From contig CAMQOJ010000029.1 of NCBI GenBank assembly GCA_947003375.1, positions 1 through 16,789 of the forward strand: a DNA stretch of 16,789 nucleotides, written 5' to 3'. Source of the stretch: an uncultured Lachnospiraceae bacterium. GTDB lineage: Bacteria; Bacillota; Clostridia; Lachnospirales; Lachnospiraceae. The translations under genes were made by a program, and so were the position numbers. Below the pieces are notes generated by a model. The model was given only the letters and a program-made list of their open reading frames with translations. It made no database searches and had not been told where the DNA came from. Of this stretch, positions 6,383-12,803 are shown in pieces (positions within the stretch are counted from its first letter, which is position 1; each line of letters opens with the position of its first letter).

Positions 6383-7384
6383 ATGAAAAATCGAGAACGC
6401 GTCCTGGCGACGCTTCATTTCGAAAGGCCGGACGACCGGCTCCCCATGATAGAATGGGCCTCCTGGTGGGACAGGACATTGGACGCCTGGCACAGCCAGG
6501 GGCTTTCGGCCGAGATTCCCTGGGATGGGCTGGCACCTGCCCTGGGACTGGACCGGCATGTGCAGTTCTGGCTCCCTCACAGGACGGCGGACTGCCCCCA
6601 ACCGGCCTTCAACGGGGGCCCGATCATGGAGGATGAGCAGGATTACGAGAATCTCCTGCCCTGCCTCTATCCGGAGGACGGCATAGACAGTCAGCTCCAG
6701 GCCATGAAGAATCTGAAGGGCGGCCATGAGGCGGGGGATTTTCCCATCTGGTTCTCCCTGGACGGTGGGTTCTGGTTCCCCCGCACCCTGTTCGGCATCG
6801 AGAACCATCTGTACTCCTTCTATGACTATCCGGAGCTGTACCACCGCATGCTGGACGACCTGGCCGCTTATCAGTTGCGGCAGCTGGACAGGATTTATGA
6901 GATCGTCACGCCGGATTTCATGACCTTTGCAGAGGACATGAGCTACAACAACGGCCCTATGATATCAGAGGACTGCTTCAACGAATTCCTTGCCCCCTAT
7001 TACCGCAAAGTCATCCCCGCCATACGGGAGCGGGGCACCAAGGTCATCATCGATTCGGACGGCGATGTGACGAAGATGATTCCCTGGCTGCGAAAGGCAG
7101 GGATAGAGGGCGTCCTGCCCCTGGAGCGCCAGGCGGGCGTGGACGTGGCGGCGCTGCGGGAGGCCTATCCGGATTTCCTCTTCATCGGCGCATTCGACAA
7201 GATGACCATGCGCCAGAGCACGGAAGCCATGCGCGGGGAGTTCGAGAGGCTGCTGCCCGTGATGAAGACCGGCGGGTTCATCCCCAGCGTGGACCATCAG
7301 ACGCCGCCGGACTGCCCCTTAGACCGCTATTACAGGTATGTGGAGCTGCTGGAGGAGTATGCCACCAGGGCTGTGAAGGAATAG
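6383..7384 (+). CDS. Uroporphyrinogen decarboxylase (URO-D) family protein
   Basis: The 333-residue cytoplasmic protein starts MKNRERVLATLHFERPDDRL, the standard opening of the wider URO-D/MtaA-like family. The start is fixed by GGAAAGGAG upstream. Later motifs are FMTFAEDMSYNNGPMIS, an acidic-aromatic stretch typical of the family, then FNEFLAPYYRKVIPAIRERG, KVIIDSDGDVTKMIPWL, GVLPLERQAGVDVAALR and a closing SVDHQTPPDCPLDRYYRYV. It lacks the heme-pathway neighbours of HemE, and such single genes in clostridia are usually paralogues thought to act in methyl transfer or on other substrates. The substrate is unknown here. Its divergent position and shared promoter sequence with rhaB suggest a link to deoxy-sugar metabolism, which is inference. 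A GGGAGA/TCTCCC hairpin (7431-7448) follows the gene but has no T-run. Confidence 0.85.
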   Translation: MKNRERVLATLHFERPDDRLPMIEWASWWDRTLDAWHSQGLSAEIPWDGLAPALGLDRHVQFWLPHRTADCPQPAFNGGPIMEDEQDYENLLPCLYPEDGIDSQLQAMKNLKGGHEAGDFPIWFSLDGGFWFPRTLFGIENHLYSFYDYPELYHRMLDDLAAYQLRQLDRIYEIVTPDFMTFAEDMSYNNGPMISEDCFNEFLAPYYRKVIPAIRERGTKVIIDSDGDVTKMIPWLRKAGIEGVLPLERQAGVDVAALREAYPDFLFIGAFDKMTMRQSTEAMRGEFERLLPVMKTGGFIPSVDHQTPPDCPLDRYYRYVELLEEYATRAVKE

Positions 7385-7468
7385 ACATGGACCCTTTTGC
7401 CGGCAGGCAGAATGTCCGGGCCGGATTCGGGGGAGACTGCGCTCTCCCTCCTCCCCTGCCCGACTGAA

Positions 7469-7622
7469 TCAAATACTCCGCTGCAAGCAACGGGGCATCA
7501 ATCTTGCAACGCTGCAGAGCAGAAAGTGTCCTTCGGACACTTTGGTATTTGACCCTCGCGGCATTCGCCAACTGGCCGTGCAAGCACGGCCGCTTGACTC
7601 ATTGCTCGCGGGAATAAAGTAC
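7469..7622. repeat. Hairpin-rich intergenic element, possibly a dispersed repeat
   Basis: Three perfect inverted repeats lie close together: TCAAATAC (7469-7476) with GTATTTGA (7545-7552); AAAGTGTCC (7523-7531) with GGACACTTT (7535-7543) around TTC; and GGCCGTGC (7574-7581) with GCACGGCC (7584-7591) around AA. CTCGCGG occurs at 7555-7561 and again at 7605-7611. No ORF of merit crosses it. It lies directly beyond the 3' end of the Rpn-like gene. It resembles palindromic intergenic repeats of Lachnospiraceae, but copy number cannot be seen in one window. Confidence 0.55.
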
Positions 7623-7639
7623 ATTCATGGTTTTCTTCC

Positions 7640-8587
7640 TTATAACTCTGCCCTCTCAACCTCTTTCCGAAGCGCCTCTATGTCATCCTGGGAAAAGCTT
7701 GACACTAGGGAAACGATTTCTTCCGTTGGATAGTTCTTCTTAATCATTCTGATTACAATCTGCCTTGCATTCCGCTCTTTTTCTTCTTTATGCTTTTTTT
7801 CTGCCTGCTGCTTCTCTTCCTCAAATACCCTGGCTGCCTGCGACAGTGCCTGCGTCAGCGCCTGCTGCTTCTCTTCCTCAAATATCCTCGCCACCTGCGT
7901 CATCTCAATCGCCCTCCTTATTTTATTCGCCGTCTCCATGTCGATTACCTTATCCGCAAAGACCAGTATCCCGGATAACGCGAAAAGCTGCTGCCCTCTG
8001 TCCTGAATCTGTGCCGCCAGCTTTACCGTCTCTCGAATCTGCGCTTCTTTCTCTTCCCGTTTCCGGTAAGACAAGGGTTGTATGATAAGCTCCATTATCT
8101 CCTCATCATCCAACAGTTCATTCCTTTCCACCTTTTCCTTCAAGTGCCGGAAAATCTCATGGGAATCAAGTTCTGAGAGGAATGCCTGTTCCAGCTTCAC
8201 CCTGACCGCTCCGATGTCATATCGGTCGGACGTCTGCCCTCTCTTAATGTCCCCTGTATATATCACAATCATCCGCAGCACCGGGCAATCCTGGTTTTCC
8301 TTTGCGTAGCGGTTGGCTATCCCTGTCAGATAATTCAGGTATTTTATCTTATCTTCCTTTTTGTATTCGCTTTCATAGTCCACTATGGCGACAGTACCGT
8401 CTGCCAGCTCAAAAAGATTGTCCAGGCGGAGCTCGTTTGCTTTGACCGTCGGTAAGTTGGTCGGCAGGACCCGTCTGATTTCCGGCAGATCAAGACCATA
8501 TACCTTGAACGTCTTCCCTTTGAAGCACTCGGCAAGCACCTTGCTGGTGATATCCTTATTCTGATATGCTATTTCTTCCTGAACCAT
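7640..8587 (-). CDS. Rpn-like PD-(D/E)XK nuclease / putative transposase-family protein
   Basis: The 315-residue protein begins MVQEEIAYQNKDITSKV; ATG 8587 has GAGGGGG six bases upstream and is preferred to a start nine codons earlier. The N-terminal region fits a PD-(D/E)XK core: RLDNLFEL (D56) then VAIVDYESEYKKED (E72/E74, K76), followed by a helical segment and LRMIVIYTGD. The C-terminal third is a charged coiled coil with an exact 19-residue period: ARIFEEEKQQALTQALSQA is followed by ARVFEEEKQQAEKKHKEEK. It ends with a small helical domain, MIKKNYPTEEIVSLVSSFS. Proteins of this shape are annotated in clostridia as Rpn family recombination-promoting nucleases or putative transposases, and many occur in multiple divergent copies. 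The family call is by pattern and its activity is not shown. Confidence 0.65.
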   Translation of the reverse strand: MVQEEIAYQNKDITSKVLAECFKGKTFKVYGLDLPEIRRVLPTNLPTVKANELRLDNLFELADGTVAIVDYESEYKKEDKIKYLNYLTGIANRYAKENQDCPVLRMIVIYTGDIKRGQTSDRYDIGAVRVKLEQAFLSELDSHEIFRHLKEKVERNELLDDEEIMELIIQPLSYRKREEKEAQIRETVKLAAQIQDRGQQLFALSGILVFADKVIDMETANKIRRAIEMTQVARIFEEEKQQALTQALSQAARVFEEEKQQAEKKHKEEKERNARQIVIRMIKKNYPTEEIVSLVSSFSQDDIEALRKEVERAEL

Positions 8588-8650
8588 ACCATCCCCCTCT
8601 ACATGACTGAACATCGTGACACGCTTACCTTATTCAGCGTCCTCATCATA

Positions 8651-8679
8651 ATTATAGCCTACAATTCCCATACCTACAA
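8651..8679 (-). promoter_or_regulatory. Probable promoter of the Rpn-like gene
   Basis: Minus strand: TTGTAG (8679-8674), a 17-base spacer, TATAAT (8656-8651). The -10 is a perfect consensus; the -35 matches at three of six positions. The gene starts about 64 bases downstream. Confidence 0.55.
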
Positions 8680-8746
8680 GCCTTTTATACAGGCAGCCCG
8701 CCCGAAATGTGCCGCTTTCTTGTCTCAAATCCGTGTAGAACGCAAG

Positions 8747-8776
8747 AAAAATCCCCCAGGATTTTACTCCCAGGGG
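8747..8776 (-). terminator. Rho-independent terminator beyond the metA remnant
   Basis: Minus strand CCCCTGGGA pairs with TCCTGGGGG (two G-T pairs) around GTAAAA and is followed by ATTTTTC. It lies about 12 bases beyond the metA-remnant stop codon, as expected for the original metA gene, and now probably ends transcripts from the DUF3990 operon. Confidence 0.8.
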
Positions 8777-8787
8777 AAACCGTATAT

Positions 8788-8892
8788 TTACTGTATCCTC
8801 CCGCCTTTCTTCAACTCGTGGGGCGTCATCTGATACACGTAGTAATTGAGCCAGTTGCTGTAGAGGTTGTTGCTGTAGGAGCGCTGGGATGC
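8788..8892 (-). pseudogene. metA: metA (homoserine O-acyltransferase) C-terminal remnant
   Basis: The last 34 or so codons encode a MetA-type C-terminus: SQRSYSNNLYSNWLNYYV then YQMTPHEL and a short tail. NWLNYYVYQ-x-TP is a near-invariant ending of MetA homoserine O-succinyl/acetyltransferases, the first committed step of methionine synthesis in many Firmicutes. The rest of the gene (about 270 residues, with the catalytic Cys and His) is absent. Upstream of about 8893 the open frame continues to 8982 with a Lys/Arg-rich sequence unlike MetA, so the joint lies near there. The frame begins with an ATG at 8982 that directly abuts AGGAGGC after the preceding gene, so a 64-residue fusion peptide may still be made. 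A good terminator is retained downstream. Confidence 0.7.
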
Positions 8893-8988
8893 CTGGAAAA
8901 TAGCTTTTCTTCCTTTTGCTTTACCCCTCTGAGAAATTGGGTGCACCCCTTTTTTACCCCATTCGCCCAGCGCCGAAATCATGCCTCC

Positions 8989-9231
8989 TCATATTGCCAG
9001 CCATGATTCCATGTCGCCCTCTTTCTCGTCCTTAAGCATGCTCCATACATATTCAGGCGATTCCGCATATAAACAGGACTCCTTATCCTGCAGCAGTTCA
9101 TAAGTCATGGTCTTCAGCAGTTCCTTCAATGCTTCCTCACTGGAACAGTTTTCCTCTTTGCTCAAACGGCGCACCAGATAAAAGGATATGGCCTGTATTG
9201 ACTTATTGATATTGACGCTTGATGGCTTCAT
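8989..9231 (-). CDS. Small acidic protein of the DUF3990 operon (DUF3791-like)
   Basis: The 80-residue protein MKPSSVNINKSIQAISFYLV... is largely helical with ISFYLVRRLSKEENCSSEEALKELL followed by a TYELLQDKESCLYAESPEYV segment and an acidic C-terminus. Its ATG overlaps the TGA stop of the DUF3990 gene (ATGA), so translation is coupled. I recognise this as the small protein often found after DUF3990 genes; its similarity to the DUF3791 group is weak and by eye. No membrane segment or signal peptide is seen. A partner, chaperone or antitoxin role for the neighbouring ADP-ribosyltransferase-like protein is inference. Confidence 0.7.
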   Translation of the reverse strand: MKPSSVNINKSIQAISFYLVRRLSKEENCSSEEALKELLKTMTYELLQDKESCLYAESPEYVWSMLKDEKEGDMESWLAI

Positions 9232-9797
9232 CCTACGATTTCCCTCCTGACATTCTTAAAATGGAGCTTACTGAGTGCCTGTCTCGTTCCAAAAAAGTAC
9301 TGCTTCGGCAGATTTTCAGGTTCCAGTTCCTTTATCAAAGCATCCAGCACTTCATCTGCATAATCCGTCTCCTCTAATTCATCCTTGTAAGAGTTGATTA
9401 CCGTCACAGTATTTTCATCTGCTGTCGGGCCAATCACAATATCAAAATCATGGGCACTATTATCAGAACCTCTATTCATCAATATGAAACGTACCCATTC
9501 CCTGTCCGCTTTTATGAACACCTTTACATTTAAACCCTCTGGATTGTCGATACAGCTGTCATCAAATTCCAAATTATACCGGTATGCCCGGTAGACTTTC
9601 GCCCGGTATTTAGAACCCTTTTTCTGCATCCTCGCTTCCTTTTCTTCCAGAATGCGCTTATTCCTCCTGGCAATATTATCCGCATGTCTTCTTATCGATG
9701 TGGCATAAAAGCCCTTTCCGAAATCCTTATATCCTTTCCCCTTCGTCACATCGATTTCATCTATATCGTATACTGTGCCATGATACAAATCCCTCAT
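9228..9797 (-). CDS. DUF3990 domain protein, ADP-ribosyltransferase-like toxin candidate
   Basis: The 189-residue protein opens MRDLYHGTVYDIDEIDVTKG and continues GYKDFGKGFYATSIRRHADN, the defining DUF3990 start. YHGT and DFGKGFYAT resemble the NAD-binding His and the Tyr/Ser strand of ADP-ribosyltransferases, the clan in which I believe DUF3990 is placed. The end has PKQYFFGTRQALSKLHF, the usual closing motif, though the canonical catalytic Glu is not obvious there (Arg follows GT). A basic helix RRNKRILEEKEARMQKKGS lies in the middle. It is sandwiched between two small genes: the DUF3791 stop is two bases upstream, with AAGGGGGC inside that gene as the ribosome site, and the next gene overlaps by four bases. 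Toxin function is prediction from family and arrangement. Confidence 0.85.
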   Translation of the reverse strand: MRDLYHGTVYDIDEIDVTKGKGYKDFGKGFYATSIRRHADNIARRNKRILEEKEARMQKKGSKYRAKVYRAYRYNLEFDDSCIDNPEGLNVKVFIKADREWVRFILMNRGSDNSAHDFDIVIGPTADENTVTVINSYKDELEETDYADEVLDALIKELEPENLPKQYFFGTRQALSKLHFKNVRREIVG

Positions 9798-9799
9798 TT

Positions 9800-10018
9800 T
9801 CAGACAGCCCCCTTTGCTGCATCCATATACGATTTCAAATCCTGCAATATCCCCTTTATCCCCATGGTATTGTATTCCTCATAACAGATATCAATATAAG
9901 ATAGCAGGTCGTATTCATCCAAAAGGTCGCTGACAATACCGTAATCAACACCCCATTCCTGCTTCATGCAGTTGGCAATGGTTATCTGCATATTCAATAC
10001 ATTATCAGCTCTGGTCAC
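9800..10018 (-). CDS. DUF3791 domain protein, putative antitoxin or partner of DUF3990
   Basis: The 72-residue acidic helical protein starts with GTG at 10018. This start is set by GGAGG seven bases upstream; the overlapping ATG at 10020 reads straight into TGA and cannot be used. The body MQITIANCMKQEWGVDYGIV, then LLDEYDLLSYIDICYEEYNT and ILQDLKSYMD, fits DUF3791: a YI-x(3)-YE-x(2)-x core preceded by two helices. It is the first gene of the three-gene operon, two bases before DUF3990. A small acidic protein directly upstream of an ADP-ribosyltransferase-like protein is the classic antitoxin position, but this role is inferred only. Confidence 0.8.
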   Translation of the reverse strand: MTRADNVLNMQITIANCMKQEWGVDYGIVSDLLDEYDLLSYIDICYEEYNTMGIKGILQDLKSYMDAAKGAV

Positions 10019-10048
10019 ATCGATGCCTCCTTTCGATTCATAATAATC

Positions 10049-10168
10049 TCAAGAAATTCCGACCACTGGAGTATTTAGCAGCATTCGGATATGAAATTGC
10101 AGTTCTTTCCTTCGGTCAATATAGCTATTCACTACATCGACCACCTCTTTCACCATTCCCCTGCCCAT
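10049..10168 (-). CDS. Possible 39-residue leader peptide (uncertain)
   Basis: ATG 10168 opens a short frame, MGRGMVKEVVDVVNSYIDRR followed by a hydrophobic end and TGA at 10051. GGAG lies 13 bases upstream, which is too far for a good ribosome site. It lies between the putative operon promoter and the DUF3791 gene. It matches no family I know and may be chance or a gene remnant. Confidence 0.2.
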   Translation of the reverse strand: MGRGMVKEVVDVVNSYIDRRKELQFHIRMLLNTPVVGIS

Positions 10169-10196
10169 TCCTGAATCTCTGCTCCTTACCACTAAT

Positions 10197-10223
10197 ATTA
10201 TATTAAGTTCCTCATTTTATCAA
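10197..10223 (-). promoter_or_regulatory. Possible promoter of the DUF3791-DUF3990 operon
   Basis: Minus strand: TTGATA (10223-10218) and TATAAT (10202-10197), with a 15-base spacer. A 17-base spacer would pair the same -35 with TAATAT. The -10 is an exact consensus within an AT-rich near-palindrome that could also be an operator for an autoregulating antitoxin. The leader to the GTG start is about 180 bases. Confidence 0.45.
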
Positions 10224-10272
10224 GCTATTTCAGTTATTTGAGTGAACACTTATCGGACTTCCCTCCTACTGG

Positions 10273-10611
10273 TCACCCATCCGGTTTCCAGCTGTCGCTT
10301 GTCGTGCACCGCTCAAATGAGATATCGCCCAGCTTCTCCAATTCCCTCTGCTTGAACTGTTCCGTAACATGTACATACAAGTCCATCGTCATCTGGAGAG
10401 ATGCATGTCCTAAATACTTCTGGATTGTCTTAGGCTGGATTCCTGCTTCTAGGCAGCGTGAAGCGAAACAGTGCCTAAAACAGTGAGCTGAGAATGCAGG
10501 GAATTGGTCAGTCCTATCCCTCTGCAGGTTCATCTCCGCCACTATCCTTTTTATCGCATCGTTCAGTACCACAGAACAGATTGGTGTATTGAACTTCGTA
10601 ACAAAAAGAAG
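10273..10611 (-). pseudogene. Tyrosine recombinase (Tn916-type integrase) C-terminal fragment
   Basis: About 112 codons remain, from LLFVTKFNTPICSVVLNDAI to a TGA at 10275. The catalytic end is intact: AHCFRHCFASRCLEAG (His and Arg of the H-x-x-R box), KTIQKYLGHASLQMTMDLYV, with the GHAS His and the nucleophile Tyr in DLYVHVTE. The N-terminal arm and core-binding domains and the first catalytic Arg are missing. Upstream, the sequence joins the 162-codon truncated gene in a different frame, with the joint near 10612. No start codon in the recombinase frame has a good ribosome site, so this is a remnant of an integrative element. Confidence 0.85.
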
Positions 10612-11051
10612 GATGTAAATTGGTTCAGCAAGGAAAAGAACATCCCCACAATGTCCAGAGAGTGGGACAGCGACATCATGTGGTGGTTCTTCGTGGACAT
10701 TCGGAACAGTCCGTCTACATCAGCCGTATATCGTTGGTCATAGTTCACCCTGAACTTTTTCTCTAAAAACCCTATCGCGCTGTTGACATTATCCCTCTGC
10801 GCTTCCCGCGGACTCCACCCTGTCATTTTCGCAAAGCTTTTCACGGCATTGTCGACCTGGCTATCCGTCCAGCTCCCAATCATGCTGCTCCCCGGCGTAC
10901 CTACAAGAAAAATGTCTATCAGTCCTCCGATTGCCCCACATGCAACTGCAGCCAGGTAGTCGAATCTGTCACATCTGTCTTTACCTTTCAGCAGGGATCT
11001 GTTCTCGTCCGTGTTTTCTATCAATGGGTATTTCCCCTCAGACGCTTTCAT
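10563..11051 (-). pseudogene. Truncated hypothetical gene (clostridial mobile-element family), 3' end replaced by integrase DNA
   Basis: ATG 11051 has AGAGGGAAGG just upstream. The product starts MKASEGKYPLIENTDENRSL and includes a hydrophobic stretch, VACGAIGGLIDIFLVGTPGS, then WTDSQVDNAVKSFAKMTGW, IGFLEKKFRVNYDQRYTAD, MSTKNHHMMSLSHSLDIVGM and FFSLLNQFTS. I recognise this as a family of larger clostridial proteins of unknown function, often in accessory regions, in which the segment after NQFTS continues for many more residues. Here everything after about residue 146 is out-of-frame integrase sequence until TAG at 10565. The family memory is moderate; the abrupt joint to the integrase is visible. 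Confidence 0.6.
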
Positions 11052-11138
11052 CCTTCCCTCTTCTCCTGTCCCAATCCCGTCTCCACGCTACAGAGCTGGT
11101 ACTGTTTTAACTCTGCTCCTTCCACTGCTTCGCAGGAC

Positions 11139-11542
11139 TTATTCATAGACAGATGCATATATTTCTTTACATACCGCACTATATCGTTCCAACAGGCTTT
11201 CCAGTCTGCTTACAATGTCCTGCTCAATCTGCAGTCCTTCAATGAGCTTATCGAAAAAGGCTTTTTCCTTTCCGTCAAATCTTCCATCGGCTTTTACCAG
11301 ACCTAAGATTTATAAAGCAATAATCCTTTTTTCCGCGTCATCCGTTTGCTAGACTATCTTCGCCGCAACCCCTTCCAAGCTGTCTTCCATATCCGGAATA
11401 TGCTCCGGGATATTCATTTCCCGGCAATAGGCAAAAATCATCTCTTGTTCTTCTTTTTCCAAGACCTTATTTGCCATGGCCGCCTGGACACATACTTCTA
11501 AAATAATTCCCTGTTCTTTTCCTGCAATGCGTTCAAAAGCAT
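11139..11542 (-). pseudogene. TerB-like helical protein, degraded by two nonsense codons and a start-proximal frameshift
   Basis: Read in one frame, 11351 down to 11139 continues the sequence before it: IPDMEDSLEGVAAKIV, TAG, QTDDAEKRIIAL, TAA, ILGLVKADGRFDGKEKAFFD, then KLIEGL and a C-terminal helix ending KEIYASVYE before TAA. The GLVKADGRFD-x-KEK segment resembles the acidic TerB/DnaJ-type motif of tellurite-resistance-like proteins. An excellent ribosome site, GGAGGAGGGG, precedes ATG 11542, but that ATG is one base out of frame; restoring one G (ATGGCTTTT) would give MAFERIAGKEQGIILEV. So there are three apparent lesions, and the repaired protein would be about 134 residues, normal for this group. 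It follows the DUF6985 gene by about 70 bases. The TerB assignment is moderate. Confidence 0.6.
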
Positions 11543-11611
11543 GTTTTCCCCTCCTCCAATCCATTCGTTTCCCCGTCACACCCTTTGACATAAATCTTAC
11601 CAAATCTAAAC

Positions 11612-11989
11612 TTACAAAACAATATCCTGTCTGCCGATTCTATTAAATTTTCCATCCTCAAAAACAACCGCTATACCGTTTTCCTGGTCGAACTTATAGT
11701 TGCACATTACCGCGACGATATGCTTGTCCGCATCTCTTGCCACATAAAGATATTTAGGCGCAACAAACTTAAATATATTCGTTATGGCGCTGTCACCGAT
11801 TTCTCCACCGTTCTGTTCCAGGCAATACTTCTTCACTTCTTCCAGGGAAGCCTCAATGCCATCCTCCGCTCTCAGGAATTCCGCCAGGGCTTCCTTCTGG
11901 GAGTCCAGCACTTCTTCTCCGCTATAGCAATCGTACCTGACTTCCATCTCGAGCTCCCTTCCCCAGATCTCCATCTTCTCCTTACTCAT
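11612..11989 (-). CDS. DUF6985-type protein, candidate immunity protein
   Basis: The 125-residue protein begins MSKEKMEIWGRELEMEVRYD. It contains CYSGEEVLDSQKEALAEFL, IGDSAITNIFKFVAPKYLYV and closes with MCNYKFDQENGIAVVFEDGK and IGRQDIVL, the end pattern I associate with DUF6985. It is acidic with no signal peptide. Its ATG (11989) lies inside the last codons of the nuclease gene, overlapping by eight bases (ATGAGTAA), which couples their translation. A small acidic protein directly after a toxin-type nuclease is the standard place for a cognate immunity protein. That role is inferred; the overlap is seen. Confidence 0.7.
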   Translation of the reverse strand: MSKEKMEIWGRELEMEVRYDCYSGEEVLDSQKEALAEFLRAEDGIEASLEEVKKYCLEQNGGEIGDSAITNIFKFVAPKYLYVARDADKHIVAVMCNYKFDQENGIAVVFEDGKFNRIGRQDIVL

Positions 11990-12803
11990 CGAAATCGTTT
12001 CCTCCATTCTCTGCATCGCGCTTCCTGCACTCGGATACGCCGCCCAAGTGGCCAAAATAATCATTGACTTTCGTAGGAACCAAATCGCAGGTCTTCATAT
12101 CATTCCTCTCATGCCAGGAATATCCGTTTTCCTGCCTCCACTCCTTAACGTCCCTGGGCGACCAGTCAGTGCGTCCGTCGCGGCCTTCCTTGTTCCATTG
12201 CTCTGCACAATTTTCATCGCACTGCCTGAAGTTGTCGGCCCGGTTGTCTGTCATGTCGTCAATCTCGACTGTAGATGCGGCCACCTCTGAAAAATCAGGA
12301 ATTGCATCTTTATAGGATATACTTTCCTTATCATGCTGTTCGAGGATATCCTTCACTTCCCCGTCATTCGGTATAAAGTCAGATTCCCCTCGCTCTTCCG
12401 TCCATTCTCCACGGTCACTGTCCTCTCTGGGGGTCTGCTTCATACGTTCCTCATATGTGCTGTAATACGGATTCTCCACATCCTCTTTTTCACTGTTGTC
12501 TGTTTCAGCATGGAGCCCTGGTTCCGGAATGTCAGCATCCGTAAAATCCGGCTCCTGCCGCGCATCAAATTTCGGCTCCGTTTCCTGCTTCGGTCCCTCT
12601 TCCTGCAAATGGGGAAGCTCCGCCAGTTCTCTTTCTGCATCATCATCTTTCCATCCACTTATATCTTCGGCATCCATTGTGGATTTATCAAGAGCCGGCA
12701 GTTCCGAAAATGAAGGCCTCTCCGATTCAGGATTGGCAATCCGCTCATCCGTCTGTTCGGTGGACTGATTTCGTTCTCCATCGCCAAAGCGTTCCATCCC
12801 CAT
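11982..12803 (-). CDS. HNH/ENDO VII-type nuclease toxin candidate
   Basis: The 273-residue protein has two parts. Residues 1-160 are acidic, rich in Glu, Asp, Pro and Ser, and probably disordered. The C-terminal domain begins near KDAIPDFSEVAASTVEIDD (165-183), a pattern that precedes HNH/ENDO VII nuclease cores in polymorphic toxins, and continues with NGYSWHERNDMKT (226-238), LVPTKVNDYFGHLGG (241-255) and a CRKRD tail. In the family the core usually reads WHH and VPxxxH; here these positions are WHE and N247, while H231 and H252 remain, so activity may be altered. The ATG shares one base with the ATPase stop (TAATG). The linkage to a large ATPase upstream and a DUF6985 gene downstream suggests effector, motor and immunity roles. 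No signal peptide is visible. Confidence 0.65.
   Translation of the reverse strand: MGMERFGDGERNQSTEQTDERIANPESERPSFSELPALDKSTMDAEDISGWKDDDAERELAELPHLQEEGPKQETEPKFDARQEPDFTDADIPEPGLHAETDNSEKEDVENPYYSTYEERMKQTPREDSDRGEWTEERGESDFIPNDGEVKDILEQHDKESISYKDAIPDFSEVAASTVEIDDMTDNRADNFRQCDENCAEQWNKEGRDGRTDWSPRDVKEWRQENGYSWHERNDMKTCDLVPTKVNDYFGHLGGVSECRKRDAENGGNDFDE

Noticed and set aside
12333..12713. Plus-strand frames opposite the HNH-type gene
   Set aside because: They are antisense to a coherent operon with overlapping genes and have no ribosome sites or motifs.
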